In this document: positions 35,684 to 42,666 of the stretch, in pieces
How the letters are laid out: each line of letters begins with the position of its first letter
Position numbering within the stretch: position 1 is the stretch's first letter
Source: Pengzhenrongella sicca
GTDB taxonomy: Bacteria > Actinomycetota > Actinomycetes > Actinomycetales > Cellulomonadaceae
Reading direction: 5' to 3'
DNA length: 64,000 nt
NCBI RefSeq assembly: GCF_017569225.1
Contig: NZ_CP071868.1
Coordinates: 1,426,001 to 1,490,000 of the forward strand
Notes under the pieces: generated by a model
Database searches by the model: none
What the model was told of the DNA's origin: nothing
What the model saw: the letters and a program-made list of their open reading frames with translations, nothing else
Position numbers and translations under genes: made by a program

Positions 35684-36506
35684 GTCGCGGAGCGTGGGTC
35701 ACCTCGACTCCGCTCGGTTCGAGCGGCACGATCAGCGGCGTGCCCGTGACTGGGTCCGGCACGACGATCGCCGCGAGGTCGAACGCGTCGCGTAGGACCT
35801 CTGGCGAGAGCACCTCCCAGGGCGTGCCGTCGGCGAGCACGCGACCTCGACCGAGCACGACCAGGCGGTCAGAGAACCGGGCGGCGAGCGTGAGGTCGTG
35901 CAGCACCATGACGACGGTGGTGCCGTGCTCGCGGTTGATCCGGCGGGTCAGGCGCAGGACATCGAGCTGGTGCGTGAGGTCGAGGAATGTCGTGGGCTCG
36001 TCGAGCAGGACGGTCGGCGCCTCCTGCGCGAGGACGAGCGCGATCCACGCGCGCTGGAGCTGCCCGCCCGAGAGGGTCCCCGCGTCGCGGTCCGCGAGCT
36101 CGGTCAACCCGGTCGCGGCGAGTGCGGCCGCCACGACGTCGCCGTCGTGGGACGTCCACGGGCGCAGCAGGCTCTGGTGCGGGTGCCTGCCACGCGAGAC
36201 GAGGTCCTGCACGCTCGTCGCCGACGGCGTCATCGGCTTCTGCGGCAGGAGGGCGAGCGAGCGGGCCACGGCGCGGGTCGGCAGGCCGCGGACCGGTCGT
36301 CCGGCCAGGTGCACCTCACCGGCGGCAGGCGTGAGGATGCGGCCGAAGGCCTTCAGGAGGGTGGACTTCCCGCTGCCGTTCGCGCCGATCAGCGTCGTGA
36401 TCTGCCCGGCCTCGATCCGCAGGTTTAGATGGTCGAAGACGACGTGCCGCTCATAGGCCAGGGTGACGTCCCGCGCCTCGAGCGCGGGGGTGGGCAGCGG
36501 GGTCAT
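35670..36506 (-). CDS. Iron-siderophore ABC transporter ATP-binding protein
   Basis: FecE-like ATPase of 278 residues energising ferric-siderophore import. Walker A GANGSGKST (41-49), signature LSGGQLQR (145-152), Walker B TVLLDEP (165-171), and the conserved FLDLTHQLDVL after it; VLHDLTLAARFSD holds the switch histidine. It overlaps the upstream permease by 4 bp (ATGA). Its final codons (RIG and stop) are also the core of the IdeR box serving the next gene. Confidence 0.94.
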   Translation of the reverse strand: MTPLPTPALEARDVTLAYERHVVFDHLNLRIEAGQITTLIGANGSGKSTLLKAFGRILTPAAGEVHLAGRPVRGLPTRAVARSLALLPQKPMTPSATSVQDLVSRGRHPHQSLLRPWTSHDGDVVAAALAATGLTELADRDAGTLSGGQLQRAWIALVLAQEAPTVLLDEPTTFLDLTHQLDVLRLTRRINREHGTTVVMVLHDLTLAARFSDRLVVLGRGRVLADGTPWEVLSPEVLRDAFDLAAIVVPDPVTGTPLIVPLEPSGVEVTHAPRLRIG

Positions 36507-37597
36507 GCGAGGTTCTCCTTGCCGTGCCGGCGGGTGAGCAACCAGATCAGGTAGGGCGCCCCGACGATCGCGGTGACGATGCCGACGGGGATCTCGGTCG
36601 GCGCGAGGCGCGCGACGCTGTCACCGGCAACCACGATCAGCGCGCCCGCCAGCGCCGAGGCGACGAGTGGTGGGCGGCCGGCCCGGGTGAGGCGGCGCGC
36701 GACCTGCGGGGCGACGAAGGCGACGAACTCGATGGGACCGCTGACCGAGACCGCGGCCGCGGTGAGCAGCACCGCGCACGCGATCACGAGGAGGCGGTGG
36801 CGCTGTACCCGGACGCCGAGCCCGAGCGTCATCTCGTCGCCGAGCCGGCTGACCTCCAGGTCGGCCGACTGCGCGAGGGCGACCGGAGCGACGACGACGA
36901 GCACGAGGCAGGCGGGCCAGACGCTGGCCCAGGAGACGCCCGAGAGGCTCCCGACGAGCCACTGGGCGGCGGCGGCGGCCTCGGTGATCTGTGCGCGGGC
37001 GATCAGATAGCTGGTGATGCCGCCGAGCGTTGCCGTCGCTCCGATCCCGATGAGGATCAACCGGTAGCTGTCGACGCCGCCGCGCCAGGCGAGCCCGTAC
37101 ACGACGGCGGCGGTGACGAGCGCGCCGACCGTGGCGGCGGCGGGGACGCCGAGGGAGAGCAGGCGCGCGCTGACCGAGTAGGTCCCGCCCGCCAGCACGA
37201 TCGCGAGGACCGCGCCGAGCGCGGCGCCGGACGTGACCCCGATGATGTCCGGCGTCGCCAGGGGGTTCCGGGCGAACGTTTGCGTCAGCGCTCCGGCCAT
37301 CCCGAGGCAGCCCCCCACGACCACCGCTCCGAGCACCCGCGGCAGGCGCAGGTCGAACACGATGAGCTCCTCGCCCGGGCTCCCGGAACCCAGCAGGGTC
37401 CGTGTCACGTCCAACGCGGTCAGCGACGACGAGCCGACCGTGATGCCGACGATGGCGGCGACCAGGACCGCGAGCACAAGCGCCGACGTCGCGACCGCGC
37501 CACGTCCGCGCCGTCGCCGGTCCCGCCGCGCCGGGGCGCCCCCGCCGGGCGACGGACGATCCAGAGTCCGGGGCGCGGTCGGGTTGGGGGCCGTCAC
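36503..37597 (-). CDS. Iron-siderophore ABC transporter permease (second FecCD subunit)
   Basis: Inner-membrane channel subunit of 364 residues. After a disordered basic N-terminus (about 1-45) it shows the FecCD pattern of about ten helices: FDLRLPRVLGAVVVGGCLGMAGALTQTFARNPLATPDIIGVTSGA, and the ATPase-coupling GPIEFVAFVAPQVARRL. GTG 37597 overlaps the upstream permease stop by 4 bp (GTGA), which decides the start. It forms a heterodimer with the preceding gene's product. Confidence 0.92.
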   Translation of the reverse strand: MTAPNPTAPRTLDRPSPGGGAPARRDRRRRGRGAVATSALVLAVLVAAIVGITVGSSSLTALDVTRTLLGSGSPGEELIVFDLRLPRVLGAVVVGGCLGMAGALTQTFARNPLATPDIIGVTSGAALGAVLAIVLAGGTYSVSARLLSLGVPAAATVGALVTAAVVYGLAWRGGVDSYRLILIGIGATATLGGITSYLIARAQITEAAAAAQWLVGSLSGVSWASVWPACLVLVVVAPVALAQSADLEVSRLGDEMTLGLGVRVQRHRLLVIACAVLLTAAAVSVSGPIEFVAFVAPQVARRLTRAGRPPLVASALAGALIVVAGDSVARLAPTEIPVGIVTAIVGAPYLIWLLTRRHGKENLA

Positions 37598-38604
37598 AGC
37601 ATCGCCATCCGGCCGCGGCGGACGATGGTCACGAAGGCGATGCCGCCAAGGACCGTGAGCACCACCCCGACGGGCAACTCCGCCGTCCCGCCGACGAGGC
37701 GTCCGAGGACGTCGCAGGCGAGCAGGACGATGGCGCCGAGCAACCCGGAGGCCGGCAGCAGCCACGCGTGATTGCCCCCGACGGCGACGCGCGCGAGGTG
37801 CGGGGCCGTCAGGCCGATGAAGCCGATCGGGCCGGTGATCGCGACGGCGCTCGCCGTGAGGAGCGTGATCGCGCCGAGCCCGACGATCCGCGCACGCAGG
37901 AGATTCTCCCCGAGCCCGCGCGCGAGCTCCGTGCCGAGGGCGAGGGTATTCAGGGAGCGCGTGTTCGCGGCGGCAAGGACGAGGCCGACGGCCGCGAAGC
38001 CGATCGCCGCGGCGATCCCGTGCAGCGAGCGACCCGACAGAGACCCGACGACCCAGATCCGGTACGCCGCCAGCGTCGTCTCGTCGGAGAGCACCAGCAG
38101 CGAGGTCCACGCCACCAGCAGCGCCGAGACGGCCGCTCCCGCGATGGTCAGCGGCACCGGGCTCGTGAGCTCGCGGCCGAGCGCCGCGACCGAGAACACC
38201 ACGACGCTCGCGACCACGGCGCCGGCGAGCGCCAGCCAGAGGGTGGTCAGGACCGAGCTGGTCCCGAGGACGTAGACCCCGATGACGACGGCGAGGCTCG
38301 CGCCGGCGGAGACGCCGAAGAGCCCCGGATCGGCCAGGGGGTTCCGGGTCTGCCCCTGCATCACGGCCCCGGCGACCCCGAGGCAGCAGCCGACGAAGGC
38401 GCCGAGGACCGTCCGCGGGACACGGGAGCCCCAGACGATCGCGTCGACGTCGGTCGCGGGATCGATCAAACCACGGATGACGGCCGTCGGGCTGATGAGG
38501 TTGCTGCCGAGCAGCAGGCTCACCGCCGCGAGCGCGAGCACGGCAGCACCGAGGGAGAGGAGCACGAACGCACGCGCCAGCGTCGCAGGGCGGGCGTTCG
38601 GCAT
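37594..38604 (-). CDS. Iron-siderophore ABC transporter permease (first FecCD subunit)
   Basis: Partner permease of 336 residues and first gene of the uptake operon. It has the FecCD motifs WGSRVPRTVLGAFVGCCLGVAGAVMQGQTRNPLADPGLFGVSAGAS and GPIGFIGLTAPHLARVAVG. The ATG at 38604 is only 4 bp from an IdeR box and 6 nt from a TACGCT -10-like element on the minus strand, so the message is probably leaderless and iron-repressed. Divergent from the siderophore-interacting protein gene. Confidence 0.93.
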   Translation of the reverse strand: MPNARPATLARAFVLLSLGAAVLALAAVSLLLGSNLISPTAVIRGLIDPATDVDAIVWGSRVPRTVLGAFVGCCLGVAGAVMQGQTRNPLADPGLFGVSAGASLAVVIGVYVLGTSSVLTTLWLALAGAVVASVVVFSVAALGRELTSPVPLTIAGAAVSALLVAWTSLLVLSDETTLAAYRIWVVGSLSGRSLHGIAAAIGFAAVGLVLAAANTRSLNTLALGTELARGLGENLLRARIVGLGAITLLTASAVAITGPIGFIGLTAPHLARVAVGGNHAWLLPASGLLGAIVLLACDVLGRLVGGTAELPVGVVLTVLGGIAFVTIVRRGRMAML

Positions 38605-38608
38605 GGTG

Positions 38609-38633
38609 TAAGCGTAGCCTTACCTAATATAGT
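38609..38633. promoter_or_regulatory. IdeR/DtxR-type box in divergent promoter
   Basis: TAAGCGTAGCCTTACCTAA (38609-38627) matches the 19-bp consensus at 15 positions, perfect over its right half. It overlaps the minus-strand TACGCT -10 (38611-38616) of the permease gene. The plus-strand TATAGT -10 (38628-38633) of the reductase gene lies directly beyond it, 8 nt before that ATG. One dimer pair could repress both directions. Confidence 0.85.
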
Positions 38634-38641
38634 TCCGGTGC

Positions 38642-39472
38642 ATGAGCCGGTACCCGCGCCTGATGCCCGCACACCCGCGGCTGTTCACCGCCCAGGTGGT
38701 GCGGTCCGAACGTCGATCGCCGTCGTTCCAACGCGTGACGATCGCAGGGGCGCAGATCGACGAGTTCGTCTGGGCGGGCTTCGACCACTGGTTCCGGCTG
38801 TTCATCCCGCCGACGGCCGGCGCGGCGTTGGTGCTGCCCGACGTCGCGGGCCGATCCTGGTGGAAGCCCTACCTGGCCATCCCCGAGCCGGACCGGCCGC
38901 ACTGCAGCAACTACACGGTGGCCGACGTGCGCCAGGCGGGTGGCGAGACCGAGCTGGACATCGACGTCGTGCTGCACTGGGACGCGCAGGGCCGGGTGGC
39001 CGGCCCGGTCGCCATCTGGTCGGTCAGCGCGGCTCCCGGTGCCGAGGTCGCGCTGCTCGACCAGGGGCTCCTGTTCGACCCGCCGGGCGACGCGGGCGGC
39101 ATCCGCCTGGTCGCCGACGAGACCGGCCTGCCGGCCGTCCGCGGCATCTTGCGCCATCTTCCGGCGGCTGCAGTCGGTTCGGCGATCCTCGAGGTCCCCA
39201 CCAGCGGTGACGTCGAGGACCTCGCGGCCCCCGCCGGAGTTCACGTCACCTGGCTCGCCCGCGACGACCCCCGCGCCACTCCCGGTGCGCTCGCGCTGGC
39301 CGAGGTCGGACGCCGCGCCGCGCCGGGGCGCAATGACTACGCGTTCGTCGTCGGCGAGTCGTCCCTGGCGACGCAGGGCCGGCGACTACTGCACCGAGCC
39401 GGCCTGCCCAAGGCCAGGATCACGTTCTCCGGCTTCTGGAAGCACTCGCCGACGGCGAGCATCGCCCGCTGA
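38642..39472 (+). CDS. Siderophore-interacting protein (NADPH-dependent ferric-siderophore reductase)
   Basis: Cytoplasmic flavoprotein that releases iron by reducing the imported ferric siderophore. The 276-residue protein has the SIP FAD-binding half (FQRVTIAGAQIDEFVWAGFDHWFRLFIPP; NYTVADVRQAGGETELDIDVVLH) and the NAD(P)H-binding half (DETGLPAVRGILRHLPA; ending RITFSGFWKHS, the KxYWRxG-equivalent region). ATG 38642 is 8 nt from a -10-like hexamer; an internal ATG at 38663 (MPAHPRLF) is a reasonable alternative start. It shares an IdeR box with the divergent import operon. Confidence 0.92.
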   Translation: MSRYPRLMPAHPRLFTAQVVRSERRSPSFQRVTIAGAQIDEFVWAGFDHWFRLFIPPTAGAALVLPDVAGRSWWKPYLAIPEPDRPHCSNYTVADVRQAGGETELDIDVVLHWDAQGRVAGPVAIWSVSAAPGAEVALLDQGLLFDPPGDAGGIRLVADETGLPAVRGILRHLPAAAVGSAILEVPTSGDVEDLAAPAGVHVTWLARDDPRATPGALALAEVGRRAAPGRNDYAFVVGESSLATQGRRLLHRAGLPKARITFSGFWKHSPTASIAR

Positions 39473-39473
39473 G

Positions 39474-39773
39474 TCAGCTCGTGGAGTAGGTGAGGCAGTT
39501 GGCGACGTGCGAGCCGGCGCCAGCGCCGATGCGCACGGCGTCGGCGCTGCACTCGAGGTTCGCGTTGTGGACGCAATCGGTCCGGGAGCAGGCACCGACC
39601 TGGGTGACGACGCGGTCGAGGCCGCCCTTGACGCCCAGCGGGATGAAGGTTCCGCAGTCGGCCGAGCTGTCCGCACCGCTGACGGTGATCGCGAACGCAT
39701 GACAGCCGCTGTGATCGTTGTACGAGCAGCCGAGGACGGTGCATTCGCTGACGGCGGGCATGGTGACGGTCAT
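39474..39773 (-). CDS. DUF1540 cysteine-rich protein (two motif copies)
   Basis: A 99-residue protein with two DUF1540 units, each C-x4-C-x7-C-x15/17-C: C11, C16, C24, C40 and C62, C67, C75, C93. The regular spacing suggests two metal-binding centres, zinc or iron; the function of the family is unknown. AAGGAG lies before the ATG. It converges on the siderophore reductase with a 1-bp gap, and sits next to lexA's operon. Whether it responds to iron cannot be told; no full IdeR box is upstream. Confidence 0.9.
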   Translation of the reverse strand: MTVTMPAVSECTVLGCSYNDHSGCHAFAITVSGADSSADCGTFIPLGVKGGLDRVVTQVGACSRTDCVHNANLECSADAVRIGAGAGSHVANCLTYSTS

Positions 39774-39856
39774 GTCGAGCTCCTTAGCGGGCGCGGAACG
39801 ACGAAGACCATTTCATGATGGGACATCCGGCAACGCTCGCGCTAGCAAGCCGAGGC

Positions 39857-40057
39857 TTACCTCAGCGATGCCCGGGCCGCCGCGCGCAGCGCGTCGACGA
39901 GAGCTGCCCGGGTCATCGTCGAGCGGCCCCGGATGCCGTGCTCCGCGGCGCGGCGGCGCAGCTCGCGCAGGCTGACGCTCTCGAGCTCCACCGCCGCCGG
40001 CTCGGCGCGGAGCAACGCCCTGGCCCGAGGCCCGGGATCCCTGATCGGCCGCGGCAT
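39857..40057 (-). CDS. Small protein with Rho-N/SAP-like motif
   Basis: A 66-residue basic protein starting 16 bp after the lexA stop on the same strand. The segment VSLRELRRRAAEHGIRGRSTMTRAALVDALRAA resembles the Rho N-terminal helix-extended-helix or SAP fold, which binds nucleic acid. The start ATG has only weak upstream purines, so translation may depend on lexA. It could be SOS co-regulated if the lexA message extends this far. Reality as a gene is likely but not certain; the function is not known. Confidence 0.6.
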   Translation of the reverse strand: MPRPIRDPGPRARALLRAEPAAVELESVSLRELRRRAAEHGIRGRSTMTRAALVDALRAAARASLR

Positions 40058-40073
40058 CGCTCGCCTGCCCGCG

Positions 40074-40853
40074 CTACAGCTTGCGCAGGACGCTGACGAC
40101 GCGCCCCAGGATCTGCGCCTGGTCCCCGGGGATGGGGGAGTAGGCGGCGTTGTGCGGCATCAGCCACACGTGGCCGCCGGTGCGCTTGAAGGTCTTGACC
40201 GTCGCCTCGCCGTCGATCATCGCCGCGACGATCTCGCCGTTCTCGGCGACGGGCTGGCGGCGGATGACGACCCAGTCGCCGTCGCAGATCGCGGCGTCGA
40301 CCATCGAGTCTCCCGCGACCTTGAGCAGGAACAGGTCCCCATCGCCGACGAGCTGACGCGGCAGCGGGAAGACGTCCTCCACCACCTGCTCGGCGAGGAT
40401 CGGGCCGCCCGCCGCGATGCGTCCGACGACGGGCACGTACGACGGCGTCGGGGTCGCGTCGCCCGCCGCGAGCTGATCCTCGCCGAACTCCGCGCCCGCC
40501 CGCTCGTCGTCACCGTGCCAGCTGGCGATCGTGCGCGAGTCATCCGGGTGCATCACCTCGATGGCCCGGGGCCGGTTCGGGTCCCTGCGCAGGTAGCCCT
40601 TGCGCTCGAGGGCCGTGAGCTGGTGCTTGACGCTCGACGGGCTGGTCAGGCCGACGGCGTGGCCGATCTCGCGCATGCTCGGCGGGTAGCCGCGCTGCTT
40701 CACCGCGGACCGGATGGTCTCGAGCACGAGCCGCTGCCGCGCCGTCAGGCCGTCGCCGTCGGGACCGCCGTCCGGCAGCGCGTGCACGGATGCCAGCGGA
40801 GCGCGCCGAGCGCCAGCCTTCGGCCCGTCGGGCGTTGTCCCGTCTGTGGTCAC
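40074..40853 (-). CDS. lexA: SOS repressor LexA
   Basis: Represses DNA-damage genes and cleaves itself when RecA is active. The 259-residue protein has a winged-helix DNA-binding domain (residues 36-95; [24 protein letters not shown]), the cleavage site A148-G149 in [11 protein letters not shown], catalytic Ser183 (GDSMVDA) and Lys220 (ATVKTF). GTG 40853 was chosen because a perfect GAGGAGGAG lies 6-14 nt upstream; the open frame continues 48 codons further but passes through the promoter. It is under a LexA box, so autoregulated. Confidence 0.97.
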   Translation of the reverse strand: MTTDGTTPDGPKAGARRAPLASVHALPDGGPDGDGLTARQRLVLETIRSAVKQRGYPPSMREIGHAVGLTSPSSVKHQLTALERKGYLRRDPNRPRAIEVMHPDDSRTIASWHGDDERAGAEFGEDQLAAGDATPTPSYVPVVGRIAAGGPILAEQVVEDVFPLPRQLVGDGDLFLLKVAGDSMVDAAICDGDWVVIRRQPVAENGEIVAAMIDGEATVKTFKRTGGHVWLMPHNAAYSPIPGDQAQILGRVVSVLRKL

Positions 40854-40929
40854 CGTTCTCCTCCTCGATCGCGAGCCAGCTCCGAGCGGAGCGTGTGGGT
40901 GGCTCGTGGTGCCCTTGTCTCGTACCCGC

Positions 40930-40970
40930 AGCCTAGGCAAAAGCGGGCACGCTTTCAAACATCTGTTCGA
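40930..40970 (-). promoter_or_regulatory. lexA promoter with LexA box
   Basis: On the minus strand, TTGAAA (-35, 40953-40958), a 17-nt spacer, and TAGGCT (-10, 40930-40935). The LexA box TCAAAC-ATCT-GTTCGA (40955-40970, 11 of 12 matches) overlaps the -35, explaining autorepression. The leader to the GTG is about 70 nt. Confidence 0.85.
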
Positions 40971-41007
40971 GCGTGTCTCGACAAGTGTCCATGGCACGTG
41001 CTAAACA

Positions 41008-41023
41008 TCGTACAGACGTTCGA
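41008..41023 (+). promoter_or_regulatory. LexA box upstream of LysM gene
   Basis: TCGTAC-AGAC-GTTCGA matches the SOS box at 11 of 12 conserved positions. Fifteen bases on, a further GTTCGA half-site (41033-41038) with a degenerate left half gives a possible third LexA site. The LysM gene begins at 41108. Confidence 0.85.
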
Positions 41024-41107
41024 CATACAGGTGTTCGATTGGCGGCAGGTTCGGGCGACCAGTGCCCGTGCGGCCTTCGGACGGGCAGCGGCCGAAAGGA
41101 GCGGGAC

Positions 41108-41440
41108 ATGAGCACGACACTGATCCTCCCCACGGGGGCGCAGGGGCAAGCGGAGCTGTCGCTGACCCCGCGCGGCCGCCGCGTTCTCCGCGTTGCCGGC
41201 GTGGTCCTCCTGGTGCTCGTCGCGCTGCTCGGCGGTCGAGCGGTGGCCGGGACGCCGTCCGCGCCGATCTCGGTCGACACCTACACCGTGAGCGCGGGGG
41301 AGAGCCTGTGGGCGATCGCGTCCGCGTACACCGCGCCGCACGAGGACGTGCGCGACACCGTGACCGAGCTCGTCGACCTCAACGGCCTCGCGGGCAGCTC
41401 AGTGCAGGCGGGCGAGCAGATCCTGGTTCCCGCCGGCTGA
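41108..41440 (+). CDS. SOS-inducible LysM membrane protein (ChiZ/YneA-like)
   Basis: A 110-residue protein with a basic cytoplasmic start, one transmembrane helix (residues 26-46) and an extracytoplasmic LysM domain (58-108: YTVSAGESLWAIASAY...VDLNGLAGSSVQAGEQILVPAG) that binds peptidoglycan. Divergent placement from lexA and upstream of nrdR matches Rv2719c (ChiZ) of mycobacteria and, functionally, YneA of Bacillus, which delay division after DNA damage. AAAGGAG lies upstream of ATG 41108. Two LexA boxes lie in the divergent gap. A role as division inhibitor is inferred, not shown. Confidence 0.88.
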   Translation: MSTTLILPTGAQGQAELSLTPRGRRVLRVAGVVLLVLVALLGGRAVAGTPSAPISVDTYTVSAGESLWAIASAYTAPHEDVRDTVTELVDLNGLAGSSVQAGEQILVPAG

Positions 41441-41671
41441 GTGAATGGGCAATGAGCTGACTGGATGAGCTGGCTGAATGAGTTGAGTGCGCAGGCCCGG
41501 CCGGGGGAGAGCCGCGTTGCATCCGCGCGGTCGAACCTCTAGGTTTTGCCGGGACGTCGGGGCGTCCGCTCTCGTAGGTGCTCGGTCGCCGTGGATCGAT
41601 CACGGTCACCCGGGTGTTCTGCGCGGGGGGCGTCGCTGCGATCAGACCGCAACCAGGAGCCGAGGGCCAAC

Positions 41672-42211
41672 GTGCATTGTCCGTTCTGCCACCATTCGGA
41701 CTCTCGCGTCGTCGACTCGCGAACCTCGGACGACGGCTCGTCGATCCGGCGCCGTCGACAGTGCCCGCAGTGCAACCGTCGCTTCACGACCGTCGAGACC
41801 GCGAGCCTGTCCGTCGTCAAGCGGTCGGGTGCGACGGAGCCGTTCAGCCGCGAGAAGATCATCAACGGCGTGCGCAAGGCGTGCCAAGGGCGGCCGGTGA
41901 GCGAGGACGACCTCGCACTGCTCGCCCAGCGGGTCGAAGAGTCCATCCGCAGCACCGGGAGCGCCGAGCTCGACGCCTACGAGATCGGCCTGACCATCCT
42001 CGCCCCGTTGCGGGACCTCGACGAGGTCGCGTACCTGCGGTTCGCGAGCGTGTATCAAGGCTTCAACTCGCTCGACGACTTCGAGGCCGCGATCACCGTG
42101 CTTCGCGCCGAGCACACTCAGCAGGACGCGGACCAGGCGCACGACGGCGAGACCCTGGCCGGGTTGTCCTCGGCCGACGGCGCCCCGGTACCCGACGCGC
42201 CGAGCCGCTGA
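41672..42211 (+). CDS. nrdR: Transcriptional repressor NrdR
   Basis: Zinc-finger/ATP-cone repressor of ribonucleotide-reductase genes, sensing ATP/dATP. C3-x2-C6 and C31-x2-C34 form the zinc ribbon ([18 protein letters not shown]); the ATP cone follows ([24 protein letters not shown]...[11 protein letters not shown]). GTG 41672 starts the canonical MHCPFC. At 179 residues it has an extra 25-residue acidic tail. The 231-bp gap from the LysM gene holds TGAGCTGACTGG-type short repeats and no recognisable NrdR box or riboswitch. Confidence 0.96.
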   Translation: MHCPFCHHSDSRVVDSRTSDDGSSIRRRRQCPQCNRRFTTVETASLSVVKRSGATEPFSREKIINGVRKACQGRPVSEDDLALLAQRVEESIRSTGSAELDAYEIGLTILAPLRDLDEVAYLRFASVYQGFNSLDDFEAAITVLRAEHTQQDADQAHDGETLAGLSSADGAPVPDAPSR

Positions 42212-42359
42212 CTGCTGGAGCACAACCCCAGCATCGAGGCGTGCGACCGAGGTCGCGTCGGCAGCGCCGCGAGCCAGCAGCGCCGTGAGGCAGCGGGGTC
42301 GTGAGCCAGCCGTGCCGTGCCGGCCGCTGCGGGAGCGGTCGGCTCAGCGAACGGTCAGG

Positions 42360-42596
42360 TCAGAGACGTTCGAGCTTGGCGCTGTCGAGCGCGACCCGGC
42401 GTCGATCGCCGGAACCGAAGTCCACGATGACGGCGCGCTCACCGTCGAGCGCGACGACTCGGCCGAGGCCGTGCCGCTCGTGCGAGACGCGTGCGCCGAC
42501 GGGGATCGGCTTGATTGCCGCTGCTGCCGCCTCTCGGGCGGCATTGAACGGACTGTTGGGCAGGTGCCGGCGGCGACCGGTGGGTTGGGAGGACAT
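42360..42596 (-). CDS. Small protein resembling the C-terminal tail domain of UvrD/PcrA
   Basis: A 78-residue protein whose last 50 residues (VGARVSHERHGLGRVVALDGERAVIVDFGSGDRRRV) look like the Tudor-like tail of UvrD/PcrA helicases, which contacts RNA polymerase. Here the domain stands alone behind a short basic helix (FNAAREAAAAAIKP). Start is ambiguous: AGGAGG is followed by ATGATG and, 12 nt on, the ATG used here (42596). It lies head-to-tail with the acyl-CoA ligase on the opposite side and converges on nrdR. Similar small genes exist in relatives; function unknown. Confidence 0.75.
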   Translation of the reverse strand: MSSQPTGRRRHLPNSPFNAAREAAAAAIKPIPVGARVSHERHGLGRVVALDGERAVIVDFGSGDRRRVALDSAKLERL

Positions 42597-42666
42597 CAGT
42601 ACCATCATCCTCCTGTTCGGACGTGAGTGGAACCAGACCGGGTGACGCGACCCCGAATGGCCCACG

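Noticed and set aside
39840-39870. Additional IdeR box near GAGGCTTACCTCA
   Set aside because: Only a half-site matches, and it lies inside the end of the small Rho-N-like gene, downstream of both neighbours.
41441-41671. Riboswitch upstream of nrdR
   Set aside because: I looked for cobalamin-type conserved boxes and found none; only short TGAGCTGACTGG-like repeats are seen.
42243-42256. Terminator GCGACC-GA-GGTCGC between nrdR and the UvrD-tail gene
   Set aside because: The 6-bp stem has a 2-nt loop, too tight to form fully, and no T run; too weak to call.
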